A stretch of 64,000 nucleotides of DNA from SIG299 sp045531895 (lineage in GTDB: Bacteria > Bacillota > Clostridia > Lachnospirales > Lachnospiraceae): the NCBI GenBank assembly GCA_045531895.1, contig JAZSEW010000070.1, positions 27,627 through 91,626 on the forward strand, read 5' to 3'. How positions within the stretch are numbered: position 1 is the stretch's first letter; the number at the start of each line of letters is the position of its first letter. Below, piece after piece: positions 41,568 to 51,133 of the stretch. A model generated the notes under the pieces. That model had not been told where the DNA came from. It did no database searches and worked only from the letters and a program-made list of their open reading frames with translations. The translations under genes and the position numbers were made by a program.

Positions 41568-41601
41568 AAAGAAGCAGGTGCATATGCGCCTGCTTCTTTT
41601 A
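41568..41601 (+). terminator. Terminator of flagellin 3
   Basis: AAGAAGCAGG and its complement CCTGCTTCTT around GTGCATATGCG, then TTTTA. It differs from the flagellin 2 terminator, so it lies outside the duplication. Confidence 0.88.
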
Positions 41602-41751
41602 TTAGAAATCTCATCTTATCTTTCATAATTTCCCTCCTTTTGAGGAACCCCTTTATTCATCACGCTTTGCGCCACTTTTTTGCCCATTTTTTCAAAATTC
41701 TTCGTGCAAACCTACCAAAAATCAGGGGTACGTTTCGTGAAACATTCCAAC

Positions 41752-41780
41752 TTGTCAAACCATTTGTTTCGATGTATTCT
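41752..41780 (+). promoter_or_regulatory. Promoter of the coiled-coil repeat gene
   Basis: TTGTCA (41752-41757), 17-base spacer, TATTCT (41775-41780). The remaining sequence from 41602 to 41871 shows no gene. Confidence 0.55.
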
Positions 41781-41871
41781 AAATGCACATCCCATTTCAA
41801 AATTCATCCGCACATCTGTTTTACAATCGCATACATTACCCGCTAACGGCAACTAAAGAAGGAGGTTATTA

Positions 41872-42591
41872 ATGACTAATACAGAATTATTATCTGCTAT
41901 TTCCAATCTGTTAGAACAGAAACTGGAAGAAAAATTAGAAAAAAAGCTAGAAGAAAAGCTGGAGCAAAAATTTAACGAAAAGCTCCAACCAATCTATGAA
42001 CGACTCGACCGGTTAGAAGCAAAGGTTGAACAGCTAGACTTCAGACTTCAGGCTGTTGAAGCTAAGGTCGAACAACTGGACTTCAGACTTCAGGCTGTTG
42101 AAGCTAAGGTCGAACAGCTGGACTTCAGACTTCAGGCTGTCGAAGCCAAGGTCGAACAGCTGGACTTCAGACTTCAGGCTGTCGAAGCCAAGGTCGAACA
42201 GCTGGACTTCAGACTTCAGGCTGTCGAAGCTAAGGTCGAGCAAATTGAGGACACATTATACAACAACGTTCTTCCTCGACTTGCTACCATCGAGGATACC
42301 CTAAACAACAACGTTCTTCCTCGACTTACCACCCTCGAAGATACCTTATGCAACAACGTTCTTCCTCGGCTTACTACCATCGAGAGCACTGTTGTTTCTA
42401 AGTTAAAGCAACTGAGCTTTAACATGGAAACTAATGTTATTCCACGTCTCATTCACATCGAGGAATGCTATATCGGCTCGTTTGAAACCTATCAGAGCCG
42501 TGCAGAACAAATCGGGCGGATACAGGAGGATGTGGATGTTCTCAAAATAGTTGTTGCCGGTCACAGTGAAATTTTAGAACAAATCTCATAG
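41872..42591 (+). CDS. Coiled-coil protein with tandem 14-residue repeats
   Basis: A 239-residue, highly charged, apparently cytoplasmic protein. Residues 1-45 are a Lys/Glu coiled coil; from residue 49, the unit EAKVEQLDFRLQAV is repeated five times with almost no change; then a second repeat of about 15 residues (IEDTLxNNVLPRLxT) occurs about four times. The 14-residue unit is two heptads, so a long parallel coiled coil is expected. AAGGAGG precedes ATG 41872. Function is unknown; it lies between flagellin 3 and fliS but has its own promoter. Confidence 0.8.
   Translation: MTNTELLSAISNLLEQKLEEKLEKKLEEKLEQKFNEKLQPIYERLDRLEAKVEQLDFRLQAVEAKVEQLDFRLQAVEAKVEQLDFRLQAVEAKVEQLDFRLQAVEAKVEQLDFRLQAVEAKVEQIEDTLYNNVLPRLATIEDTLNNNVLPRLTTLEDTLCNNVLPRLTTIESTVVSKLKQLSFNMETNVIPRLIHIEECYIGSFETYQSRAEQIGRIQEDVDVLKIVVAGHSEILEQIS
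42016..42225 (+). repeat. Five tandem 42-bp coding repeats
   Basis: The unit encoding EAKVEQLDFRLQAV recurs five times at 42-bp intervals with only a few base changes, and a partial sixth follows. Near identity of DNA suggests recent slippage or recombination. Confidence 0.9.
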
Positions 42592-42618
42592 TTTATGAAG
42601 CTGTTCATTAATAAACCA

Positions 42619-42659
42619 GGGCAGCAAAGCCGGAACAAAAAGTTCCGATTTTGCCGCCC
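42619..42659. terminator. Hairpin between converging genes
   Basis: GGGCAGCAAA..CGGAAC pairs with GTTCCG..TTTTGCCGCCC. It has no U-run; it probably ends both the coiled-coil gene and the AEC transporter gene, but this is weaker than the other terminators. Confidence 0.45.
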
Positions 42660-42697
42660 GGCAACCTATCATTAGGTAACTTTACATTTTATAGAGC

Positions 42698-43636
42698 TTA
42701 CATGAACCCCATCTGTTTTAGTACAAATATCCAGACGAACATTGTAAGTATCGCCAAACCGGAGGTAAATACTACCAGACCTGCTGCCAGATCTCCATCG
42801 CCTCCCATCTGCTGCGCCATTGGGAAAGAGGACACCGCCGTCGGAGCTCCGGACATAATCAGAAGTGGTATCAGCATTTCATTTCGAAAACCAACCAAAA
42901 TACCAATTGTCACCATAATAAGCGGGCTGATTACCAGACGTCCAAGTACACCGATAGTAAGCTGTTTGCGATATTCTTTTACTTTGGCTACCGTAAAGGA
43001 ACCACCCAGTGCCACCAACGACAGAGGGGTTGCCACGCCACCAAGATCCGTCACCGATTTCTGCACCGCAGAAGGCAACGAAATATCCAGTATGTTGAAC
43101 AGGATTCCGGTTAATGATGCGATAATCAACGGATTAGTTGCAATACCTTTCAGCATCTTTTTAATGCTTGGCTTGCCACCACGGAAGCTCTCTAAAGCTA
43201 CCACCGCCAAAATATTAAATACCGGCACCGTAAAGCCTACCAGAATCGAAGTCGGTCCCACCTTTTCCGTACCGCAAAGGGACAACGCCACCGGAAGTCC
43301 GAACAAGGCAAAGTTGCTCCGGAAAATTGCCTGAATCAACACTCCTCTACGGGGACTTTCCTTTTCGATACGCGGAATCAAAAGCATCAGCAGTAAGAAC
43401 TGCCCTACCAGTCCGCAGACCGCCACCACAAGCAGCTTTGCATTAAATGCCGCAGACAAGTCAGTGGTTGCAATATTATTGAACAAGTAAATCGGCAAAA
43501 ACACCTTAAAGCAAAGCTTGTTCATTGTATTTAAGGACGGTGTATCCACCATATGTATCCGCCGCAGAAAGTATCCCAGCATAATACATAAAAACAAAGG
43601 CAGTACTACGTTAAAAGAAAGTATCAGATTTTCCAT
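42698..43636 (-). CDS. AEC family transporter
   Basis: A 312-residue membrane protein of the auxin efflux carrier family, with about ten helices in two halves; the second half contains SPLIMVTIGILVGF and SGAPTAVSSFPMAQQMGG, the unwound-helix region. Family members move organic anions such as malate. The ATG overlaps the stop of fliS (TAATG), so translation is coupled; its presence in a flagellar operon is unexpected and may be read-through cotranscription. Confidence 0.85.
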   Translation of the reverse strand: MENLILSFNVVLPLFLCIMLGYFLRRIHMVDTPSLNTMNKLCFKVFLPIYLFNNIATTDLSAAFNAKLLVVAVCGLVGQFLLLMLLIPRIEKESPRRGVLIQAIFRSNFALFGLPVALSLCGTEKVGPTSILVGFTVPVFNILAVVALESFRGGKPSIKKMLKGIATNPLIIASLTGILFNILDISLPSAVQKSVTDLGGVATPLSLVALGGSFTVAKVKEYRKQLTIGVLGRLVISPLIMVTIGILVGFRNEMLIPLLIMSGAPTAVSSFPMAQQMGGDGDLAAGLVVFTSGLAILTMFVWIFVLKQMGFM

Positions 43637-44115
43637 TATGCATTAAAACCTCTGTTATAATCCTGAGCGTTTAAATAGGTTTCATTTAACTTGCCTTTGC
43701 CATAGGTGAGTCCTGCATATACCTGCTGCACATTCTGCATAACAGGTCCTGTAGTGTCCTGATCCTTAATACCGTCAAATCCGGCACGAAGCTTTTCAAT
43801 TACCAGTTCTACATCATTTAAGCTGTCCCACTTTCTGCTGATTCTTGCTTTCACCAGCATTTTGTTCACATAAATGTACAGGCTCATAAGGCGAAATGCA
43901 ATCGGCTCGGCAAAGTCAAGGGAATCCATAAGTTCGTTTACCAGTTTTCCGGCATGAACCAAATCTGCCTGGTACTGCTTTTCATCACCGGCAGCTTTCG
44001 CTTCCTTAGCATTTTTCACATCATCTAAAATAATATCATACATAATCACTACGAGTTCGCATGGGGAAGCCTGAGATACCCTCAGAGTATATGTCTGAAT
44101 TTGTTCCTGGGTCAT
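43636..44115 (-). CDS. fliS: FliS-like flagellar export chaperone
   Basis: A 159-residue helical protein: TYTLRVSQASPCELVVIMYD, LDDVKNAKEAKAAGDEKQYQ, and ELMDSLDFAEPIAFRLMSLY with a C-terminal helix. FliS binds the flagellin C-terminus and keeps it unfolded for export. The match to FliS is in pattern; the protein is slightly longer than the usual 130 residues and contains YVNKMLVKARIS. It lies 26 bases after the MCP-PilZ gene, among flagellin genes. Confidence 0.75.
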   Translation of the reverse strand: MTQEQIQTYTLRVSQASPCELVVIMYDIILDDVKNAKEAKAAGDEKQYQADLVHAGKLVNELMDSLDFAEPIAFRLMSLYIYVNKMLVKARISRKWDSLNDVELVIEKLRAGFDGIKDQDTTGPVMQNVQQVYAGLTYGKGKLNETYLNAQDYNRGFNA

Positions 44116-44141
44116 GTGTATTTCTCCTTATCTAAAATTTC

Positions 44142-46214
44142 TTATCGGATCTTTTTAGCAACATAGTCAGCAATATCCATGTCATCATCCAGCATACGGC
44201 AGCTATACTGTGTCATTCCCTTATTTAACGCAGTATCACGTATCACTACTGCCGCTAAAGGTTTATCAATTTCAAAATTCTTAACAGAGATATGCACAAG
44301 CTCTCCAAGCTGAATCCGTGTGTCTCCGGTAGTAAAAGCCAGACCGTTTGCACTTAAATTTACCATAGTTCCCGCAATTCCGTTTGTCGTCTTTGTATTA
44401 ATCGTACATGTGTTGTTCAATGGAATTCTTGGGAATTTTCTACGGTTTGCAACCTTCGGTTTTCCGTTCACTTTCAGGTAAACCGTATTTCCCTTTGTTT
44501 CAACAATCTCTGCGGATTCCCACTGATAACTCGTATTATCCACAACAATGGATACACTGCATCCGATCGGAACCAAACCGGATAATTTTGCAGTTTCGCA
44601 AAAAACCTCAATAATATTTTCTGTAACACTTACTACAGAACCCTTCATTTCTTTTTCGGCTGCGGTTTTAAAAGACACCGCCATACCTTCATTCACATCG
44701 GAAACATCCATGAAACCACCGGAACCAAGCTCTTCTACCAGTTTGTTTACGGTATGTTCAATGCTGATAACATGAGCTGAGGTCTCTTCGTTCTTAAGAC
44801 GCATTTCTCCGGAGCTGCAGGAGGTTTCCTCTATCTTATCCGCAATTACCGTCATAATGTCATTGATTTCGTTCATATTGTCAACAAGATGTACATTTGA
44901 TGCTTCCACTTCTTCCATAGCATGATTGATGTTCGAAATGTTTTCTCCGAGCAATGCACTGTCCTTGCTAATCGCCTGTACACTTTCACCAACCGTCTCA
45001 ATTTCTGCAACGGTTCTTGCAATCAGTTCAATAATTCTTTCGATAGATTCCGTCATGCTGTCAGAGGTTACACCAAGAATATCCAGCGCTTCCATAATAC
45101 TGATAGAAGACTGCTTTGTACCATCAGAAAGGTTACGAATTTCATCTGCAACCACACTGAAGCCTCTTCCTGCCTCACCTGCCCTTGCCGCTTCAATAGA
45201 AGCATTTAAGGCAAGCAGATTCGTCTGGGACGAAATGTTGTTAATGGTACCTGTTTCACCCTTTACACGTTCAAATTCACTCTTAAAGTTAACAAGAATT
45301 TCTTCAATGGCTGTAGTCAATTGTTTAATTTCCACTGTCGAAGAAATCACATCCATCAGCTGCACATTACTGTTTTTTGCATGCTCCGCAGACTGCCCTG
45401 CCAAAACTACTGTTTCTTCCACCAGTGCAGACACCTGAGACACCTGTCCCGAAATTGTCTTTGTCATGGTTAAGCTGGAATTCGTACTGTTACGAAGGCT
45501 GTTGCTTTTGTCTACAATCACTTCCATGTCAGAAACAATGGAGCCTGCTCCTGCCCGGTTTTCATCGGATAACTCCTTTACTGCATTGACTCCGTCTACT
45601 ACAGAGCTGCTCACCGTTCTTACCTTAGCCACGGTATCCGTAATCTTTTCCAGATTTTTCTCTACCACTGCAACGTTGTACTGGTTGAGCTGCTTAATAT
45701 AACGAATCATTAAGAAAATTGCCAATGTAGTAATGACAATGGCAGCCACATGAATTTTAGCATTATCCATTGCAATATCATCAAACTTTCCGGACTTCAC
45801 CAGATTTACGGTATAAAGAATAATACCGGCCACAGAACCTGTTCCCACCAGTGCCATCATCTTCAAATTCTGGTACAGAGACATTGCTGCTATAAATGGG
45901 AAAATATACGCAAAGGCTGTCGGGTTATCGGTTGTGGTTAATACCATGATATAGAAAAACACATAACCGATACACAATATCCAACGTGGAGCATCATGAT
46001 TTTTTGCAAGCTTCATTACTATCTGGGAAACTATAAATGCTCCCCAGCAGGCAACACAGAATGCCGCCAGATACCCCGGTGTTTTAGAACCCTCGATTAC
46101 TTCCAAGGTATATGCCACGCTAAGCGCTATGGCCATAAGTAAATAAATACCGCCAACAATTTTGTCCGCCAGCTTTTCAAAATCAATTGGCTTATTTGCA
46201 TTTTCCTCTCTCAT
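44142..46214 (-). CDS. Chemoreceptor signalling domain fused to a PilZ (YcgR-like) domain
   Basis: A 690-residue protein. Six hydrophobic helices occupy about residues 15-175 with no large extracellular loop. A signalling hairpin follows (NNISSQTNLLALNASIEAAR, FSVVADEIRNLSDGTKQSS). The last 150 residues hold a YcgR-N-like beta domain and a PilZ domain with RRKFPRIPL and NLSANGLAF, the two c-di-GMP-binding motifs (RxxxR and NxSxxG), both intact. Inference: it joins second-messenger sensing with chemotaxis signalling. AGGAGG precedes ATG 46214; fliS and the AEC gene follow. Confidence 0.9.
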   Translation of the reverse strand: MREENANKPIDFEKLADKIVGGIYLLMAIALSVAYTLEVIEGSKTPGYLAAFCVACWGAFIVSQIVMKLAKNHDAPRWILCIGYVFFYIMVLTTTDNPTAFAYIFPFIAAMSLYQNLKMMALVGTGSVAGIILYTVNLVKSGKFDDIAMDNAKIHVAAIVITTLAIFLMIRYIKQLNQYNVAVVEKNLEKITDTVAKVRTVSSSVVDGVNAVKELSDENRAGAGSIVSDMEVIVDKSNSLRNSTNSSLTMTKTISGQVSQVSALVEETVVLAGQSAEHAKNSNVQLMDVISSTVEIKQLTTAIEEILVNFKSEFERVKGETGTINNISSQTNLLALNASIEAARAGEAGRGFSVVADEIRNLSDGTKQSSISIMEALDILGVTSDSMTESIERIIELIARTVAEIETVGESVQAISKDSALLGENISNINHAMEEVEASNVHLVDNMNEINDIMTVIADKIEETSCSSGEMRLKNEETSAHVISIEHTVNKLVEELGSGGFMDVSDVNEGMAVSFKTAAEKEMKGSVVSVTENIIEVFCETAKLSGLVPIGCSVSIVVDNTSYQWESAEIVETKGNTVYLKVNGKPKVANRRKFPRIPLNNTCTINTKTTNGIAGTMVNLSANGLAFTTGDTRIQLGELVHISVKNFEIDKPLAAVVIRDTALNKGMTQYSCRMLDDDMDIADYVAKKIR

Positions 46215-46308
46215 AGCAATGTACCTCCTGTTAATTTTTTCTGCCGTGATTGATATAATCGTCTATTTCATTTTACTACAGTTCACTAAAATATACCACC
46301 TTTTTTTC

Positions 46309-46348
46309 GAAAAAAGCACAGGGCGATACTGTTCGCCCCATGCTTTTA
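46309..46348 (-). terminator. Terminator of flagellin 4
   Basis: AAGCATGGGGCGA pairs with TCGCCCTGTGCTT, then TTTTTTCG on the minus strand. Confidence 0.88.
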
Positions 46349-46358
46349 CATAAACATA

Positions 46359-47786
46359 TTAACCTTGTAATAAATTTAAAATATTCTGTGGTCTTTCGTT
46401 CGCCTGCGCCAGCATGGAGGTCGCTGCCTGAGTCAGTACCTGATACTGGGTATAGGTAGCCATTTCACCCGCCATATCGGTATCTTCAATACGGGATAAT
46501 GCATCGGTTAAGTTCTCCGCAGAAACGTCCAGGCTGTTGATGGCGTGCTCTAAACGATTCTGGTAAGCACCCAGCTTTGCACGGACAGTGGAAACCTCAT
46601 TTACCGCATTTTCAAATAATGTGATGGCAGACATGGCACCTTCCTGTGTTCCGATGTTTGCTTCTTCAATATTTAAAGTTACCACATCCACGCGAGGAAT
46701 GCGCACTTCCATGGTCTGACCTTCGTTGGCACCAATCTGCAAGGTCATTGGACCTGCATCGAGCACAGTTACGGTTACTTCATCACCAATAGCACCGGAT
46801 ACCCGGAATACCATTTCAAAATCATCACGGTCTCTGACCGTTACATAATCACCGTCAATACTTACGGTAGAGGTATTGGTAAATCCACCCTCTTCGGAAA
46901 TATCAAGCTCTACGGTACAATCAGAACCCTTACCGGACCTTGTTCCGCCGGATACACCTAACGCTGCTGCCAGGGGTTCTGCTGCGTTAATCTCAATCTT
47001 GGCATCGGAACCATAGTCCTTTGTCTGGAAGAACAAGGAGCAGGCTGTGCCATTATTTGCATCTGCTGCAGATACAGGGTCTCCGTTCTCATCTACGAAG
47101 GAAACATCAATACCCATGTTACTGCAGGTAGCATTTAACTGGTCAAGAATATCACTTGGTGTAGAACCGCCTCTGATTACAATATCTGTTCTGTTGATAT
47201 TCATGCGGTACTCCGGCTGATCATTTGGTACATCGCTGATTGTGTCGGTTGTTACCTTTGCCTGTGTTGCTTCCACACCCGGAGTAAACGTATACTTCTT
47301 TACATCCACAGCGTCAGATAAAGAAATCAGCTCCACGCTTGGGTCGCTGGAATAAGAACGTCTGTCCACAGTGCCGTCCAGCAGCTTCTTTGTATTGAAT
47401 TCGGTTGTTTCGGAAATACGGTTGATTTCTTCCTTTAGCTGGTCAACCTCTGCCTGCAGCTGTAAACGGTCATCATCGGTGGAAGTACCGTTGGCTGCCT
47501 GTACGGAAAGCTCGCGCATTCTCTGGAGCATTTCTTCTACTTCAATTAACGCACCTTCTGCGGTCTGGATAACGGAAATACCGTCGGAAGCATTTCTGGA
47601 TGCCTGATTCAAGCCCGCAATCTGGGTCTTCATCTTCTGGGAAATAGCAAGTCCTGCCGCATCGTCTGCCGCACAGTTAATGCGGTAGCCGGAGGAAAGA
47701 CGCTCCAGGCTCTTTTCCATAGCAGCGTTGTTCTTGCCTAAAATATTATTGGTCTTTAATGCCGGAATATTGTGATTAATTCTCAT
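46359..47786 (-). CDS. Flagellin 4 (divergent)
   Basis: A 475-residue flagellin that starts MRINHNIPALKTNNILGKNN, unlike flagellins 1-3, and ends MLAQANERPQNILNLLQG. It keeps the D0/D1 blocks (RLSSGYRINCAADDAAGLAI, with Cys in place of the usual Arg/Lys). The middle is different from the others. It lies 38 bases after the 1026-residue gene and shares its sigma-D promoter. It could be a minor filament segment. Confidence 0.92.
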   Translation of the reverse strand: MRINHNIPALKTNNILGKNNAAMEKSLERLSSGYRINCAADDAAGLAISQKMKTQIAGLNQASRNASDGISVIQTAEGALIEVEEMLQRMRELSVQAANGTSTDDDRLQLQAEVDQLKEEINRISETTEFNTKKLLDGTVDRRSYSSDPSVELISLSDAVDVKKYTFTPGVEATQAKVTTDTISDVPNDQPEYRMNINRTDIVIRGGSTPSDILDQLNATCSNMGIDVSFVDENGDPVSAADANNGTACSLFFQTKDYGSDAKIEINAAEPLAAALGVSGGTRSGKGSDCTVELDISEEGGFTNTSTVSIDGDYVTVRDRDDFEMVFRVSGAIGDEVTVTVLDAGPMTLQIGANEGQTMEVRIPRVDVVTLNIEEANIGTQEGAMSAITLFENAVNEVSTVRAKLGAYQNRLEHAINSLDVSAENLTDALSRIEDTDMAGEMATYTQYQVLTQAATSMLAQANERPQNILNLLQG

Positions 47787-47824
47787 ATCATTTCTCCTTC
47801 ATTTTTCTTACCGGAAGAACATGG

Positions 47825-50800
47825 TTAATATGCTACCATGTCTTCATCAGCATTTCGCACATGCACTACCAGGGCCTTTGCAATCCGGTAGAGCTTGCTG
47901 TTGTCTGTCTCTTGTAATTCACTTCCCTGTGCGTCTTTGTAAATGCCCTCTGTCTGGTAAGAATAGGTGTCCGGAGTCACTTCTTCCGTGCCATAGTAGA
48001 TGGAACCAATCTCGATATGATTCTGTGCCAGTGTGGCAAACAGATTCATCTGCCGGTCTTTCAACGCCTGTGTACCGTCCTTAGTATCACTGCTGATGAA
48101 ACATTTTAATTTGTTATCCTGGATGGTGGCTTCACAGGAAATCTTACCAAGGTTCATGGTTGGAATATCCACCAGCACCTTTGCCTTTTCCTCACCCTTT
48201 TCCAGAATAGTTACATTCATATTAACAATATCTGTTCCCGTATCTACCGGAATTTGATAGAACTCACGCTTACATAAGCGATGCATAAACCGGATACCGA
48301 CATGCATTTTCTTAATAGACTTGGTATCCTGCCTTGTCATCACCGGATCCTGCATCATCTTTGATTTCAGCTGTCCGGCTTCATCCGCAAACTTCTTATA
48401 GGCTGCCTGCATGGTCTCCTTGTCGTCCATGCACTCGGTAAAGTCCGGAAGTTCCGGTTCCTCGCCGTTTTCCATATACTTAAAACGCTTCCACTCCTTG
48501 AAAATGGTCATATCGTTTGAAAGCAGGTTTTTAGCTGCCTCTAAGTTTTCCACCGTAGATAAGATGTTGTAATCCTCTAAGAAACGGGTTGCATTCTGAC
48601 CCTCGGACGCCAATGTCCGAACCGTAGTCAGCTGCTCCTTTGCCGTTTCTGCGGTCGGTTGGGAACACTCACTGATTGTATTATCGACTTTTTCTGCCAA
48701 ATTGTTTAGTGCTTCTGCACCTTTTCCGAATTTCGCTCCCATAAGTCCCGCATTAATCTGGTCTTCAATTAAAGACTTGTCGGTTGCGGCTCCCGACGCA
48801 GTACGGAAGGTTTCGTTAATCAGAGTATTCATACCCTGGGCTCTGCCGCTGCGCACCGCCGTAAGCAGGTTCTGCAGGGTCAGTTCCTGACCGTTTCTGT
48901 AAACACCGCCAATGGCCTGCTCTTCCGAGCCATCCAGCTGATGCAGGGCACGGTATACCCCAATGTATGCCTTTCGCTCTTCTGCCGTAATTTCTTTCTT
49001 GTGGTCTAAGTTAATCAGGAAGATGCTGTAATTATCATCGGTAGTGATGCCCTCTTCCTGCTTGATTTGGGCAATCTTTGCAGATAAATCATCAATGGAC
49101 TGCTCCAACGGATTGATACCGTCGCGAATCATGCGGACGGTAACCGCCGGATGAAGTTCCTTTAATACCCCCTGCAGCTTCGCATCATAATCTCTTACTT
49201 TTTCTACATTTTCTGCAGTTACTTCCACGGAATTATAACCTAACATACGCACCGCACGGCGGTTTTCTGCATTTGCTTCCATACCGATGTTCTGAAGCAG
49301 GCTGTCTGTATTGCCGAATGCCTTGTTGATATTGTCGCCAAAGTGCTTGTTCGGAGACGTCATAACCGATTCAAAGCTTTCGGCGTAGCGACGCATCGCC
49401 AGATTATTCATTCCGGTCTGATGCAGCTCATTTAACGTAATTTTGGAACCGGTATCCATAGTATCCACCACCAGCGGAGCCGGCATATTTTTGATTTCCT
49501 CCAACTTACGACTGGTATCCTTTAACAGCTCGATGCCCTCGGCACTCTGGGCAATACCCGCCTGGGTAAAGAAACTGGAGAAGAAACGTGCTTCCAGCGT
49601 CTTTAAGTTGCCGATTAACTTATCCATGCTGACGGTATCGATACGAATACCTTCCTTTGCCAGACGATAACCGGATTCAAAGGTCATCTTGGCACGGATT
49701 TCTTCTAACTGACGTCTTGCACGGATGGAACCCGCCTGGGCTGCACCGGATTCTGCAAAATCCTGCAAATAGCGCTCCACATCCGGATGCTTACCATCAA
49801 TGGCATCCTGTGCTTCTGCTAAATCGCCGAGGGAAAGGTCAATCTTGTCACCGGCTACGCCCGGAAGCTCTGCGCTTCGTCTTGCTGCCGCGTAGTCTAC
49901 TGCCTGTCCGGTTACCTTACCGGTCTTATGTAAAATCTGGCGTACTTCCTTTGCCGTGGAGGACAGAAGATTCGCATTCTTCGGGTCCTGACCCACGGAA
50001 AGAGCATCCACTGCCTTTGTTAACACATCTTCCGGAGATAACTTTATCCCCGCAAGCAGGCTGTAAGACTTTAAGTTATCCACAGTTAACGGAATATCTT
50101 TCTTAATAAATGTCTGTGCCGCATTAATCATATCCTTATTGGCACGCAGGCCTGCCTGGAACAGCATATGGGTTACCTTTGGCTCCAACTGTGCCCATGC
50201 CTCCGGTGTCAGTTCATGCTCCTTCTTTGCATAGGTCTGGGCAGCAGACTTTGCCATAGCCACGTTTTCCAGTGTCGGAACCAGTTTGTTCCGCACCATA
50301 TATTCACACTCCGTCGGAGATAATTTTACTCCGTTTCCTGCCTTTTCTAACGCCACGGCAACCTTTTCCAGATTTGCCTGGGTTACCGGAATATTTGCTC
50401 TTACCAGCTTTTCCGCAATCATTTCTGCCTTTGGATTTCCGGCTAACATCTTGATTGCCTGCTGAATAATTGCTTCTCTGTCATCCGCAATCTGCTGTGC
50501 CTGGTTTTCCACAGCGGCAGCCGTCATTTCCTTCTGCATTTTGATGCGCTCCATGGCAGCTTCCAACTGCTCTACTGTCATTTCGCCAACATCAAAGCCT
50601 TCCTTCTGAAGAGCCGCCATGTCTTCTTCTGTCATTCTTCCGGACACATTATCCAGACGCTCCTGATTCTGTTCTGCCTCGGTACCTTCCTCTTTGGCAG
50701 CCTGTGTTTCCTGTGCTTCATTTAAGTTCTTGGAATAAATATCAGAAGTCTGCTTCTGCTGAATGGCAGTTTCATCTGTATACTGAATCGCTTCCGCAAA

Positions 50801-50905
50801 GGAAGTCTGACCGGTTTTACCTGCCGCGTCAGGATTGCTTAACGGTTTTGCGGTAGATTCTTTTTGCTGTACTCCATATGCCGAAAGGGCATTTACCATG
50901 TTCAT
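47825..50905 (-). CDS. Large motility-associated protein, possible FliK-like C-terminus
   Basis: A 1026-residue, mostly helical protein with no signal or membrane segment. Residues 1-100 are low-complexity, rich in Gln/Glu; several segments of the type LTADNLKKAVxxL recur (for example PVTQANLEKVAVALEKAGNG, PLTVDNLKSYSLLAGIKLSP). The C-terminal part VDIPTMNLGKISCEATIQDN and LFATLAQNHIEIGSIYYGTE looks like the FliK C-terminal fold, which controls hook length. This is an inference; it may belong to the DUF6240 group. ATG 50905 follows GGAGG with good spacing. A sigma-D promoter lies upstream and flagellin 4 downstream. Confidence 0.65.
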   Translation of the reverse strand: MNMVNALSAYGVQQKESTAKPLSNPDAAGKTGQTSFAEAIQYTDETAIQQKQTSDIYSKNLNEAQETQAAKEEGTEAEQNQERLDNVSGRMTEEDMAALQKEGFDVGEMTVEQLEAAMERIKMQKEMTAAAVENQAQQIADDREAIIQQAIKMLAGNPKAEMIAEKLVRANIPVTQANLEKVAVALEKAGNGVKLSPTECEYMVRNKLVPTLENVAMAKSAAQTYAKKEHELTPEAWAQLEPKVTHMLFQAGLRANKDMINAAQTFIKKDIPLTVDNLKSYSLLAGIKLSPEDVLTKAVDALSVGQDPKNANLLSSTAKEVRQILHKTGKVTGQAVDYAAARRSAELPGVAGDKIDLSLGDLAEAQDAIDGKHPDVERYLQDFAESGAAQAGSIRARRQLEEIRAKMTFESGYRLAKEGIRIDTVSMDKLIGNLKTLEARFFSSFFTQAGIAQSAEGIELLKDTSRKLEEIKNMPAPLVVDTMDTGSKITLNELHQTGMNNLAMRRYAESFESVMTSPNKHFGDNINKAFGNTDSLLQNIGMEANAENRRAVRMLGYNSVEVTAENVEKVRDYDAKLQGVLKELHPAVTVRMIRDGINPLEQSIDDLSAKIAQIKQEEGITTDDNYSIFLINLDHKKEITAEERKAYIGVYRALHQLDGSEEQAIGGVYRNGQELTLQNLLTAVRSGRAQGMNTLINETFRTASGAATDKSLIEDQINAGLMGAKFGKGAEALNNLAEKVDNTISECSQPTAETAKEQLTTVRTLASEGQNATRFLEDYNILSTVENLEAAKNLLSNDMTIFKEWKRFKYMENGEEPELPDFTECMDDKETMQAAYKKFADEAGQLKSKMMQDPVMTRQDTKSIKKMHVGIRFMHRLCKREFYQIPVDTGTDIVNMNVTILEKGEEKAKVLVDIPTMNLGKISCEATIQDNKLKCFISSDTKDGTQALKDRQMNLFATLAQNHIEIGSIYYGTEEVTPDTYSYQTEGIYKDAQGSELQETDNSKLYRIAKALVVHVRNADEDMVAY

Positions 50906-50994
50906 GTTAATCCTCCTCATTGCCTGCCATATTCGAATCCGTTCCGTGCAGGCGGGGACTCTGTCCTTGTGTCCCATGGATTCCTCTGGTAATT

Positions 50995-51021
50995 ATTTCG
51001 GCAGAATGGCGAAAATTCTTA
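50995..51021 (-). promoter_or_regulatory. Sigma-D promoter of the large protein / flagellin 4 operon
   Basis: TAAG (51018-51021), exactly 15 bases, GCCGAAAT (50995-51002) on the minus strand. Confidence 0.85.
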
Positions 51022-51133
51022 ACTTACAATATATTCAAATACATATTCCCACCTTTCCCGCATATATTCAGTAATAAAGTATCTGTAAAATTTTTGTACT
51101 ATCCCATCCGGACCAGAAAGGAACTATTCTTTT

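Noticed and set aside
42016..42225. CRISPR array
   Set aside because: The regular repeats are in-frame coding units without spacers; no cas genes are seen in the window.
42034..42452. Minus-strand and other-frame repeated open frames in the coiled-coil gene
   Set aside because: They are shadows produced by the tandem 42-bp repeats.
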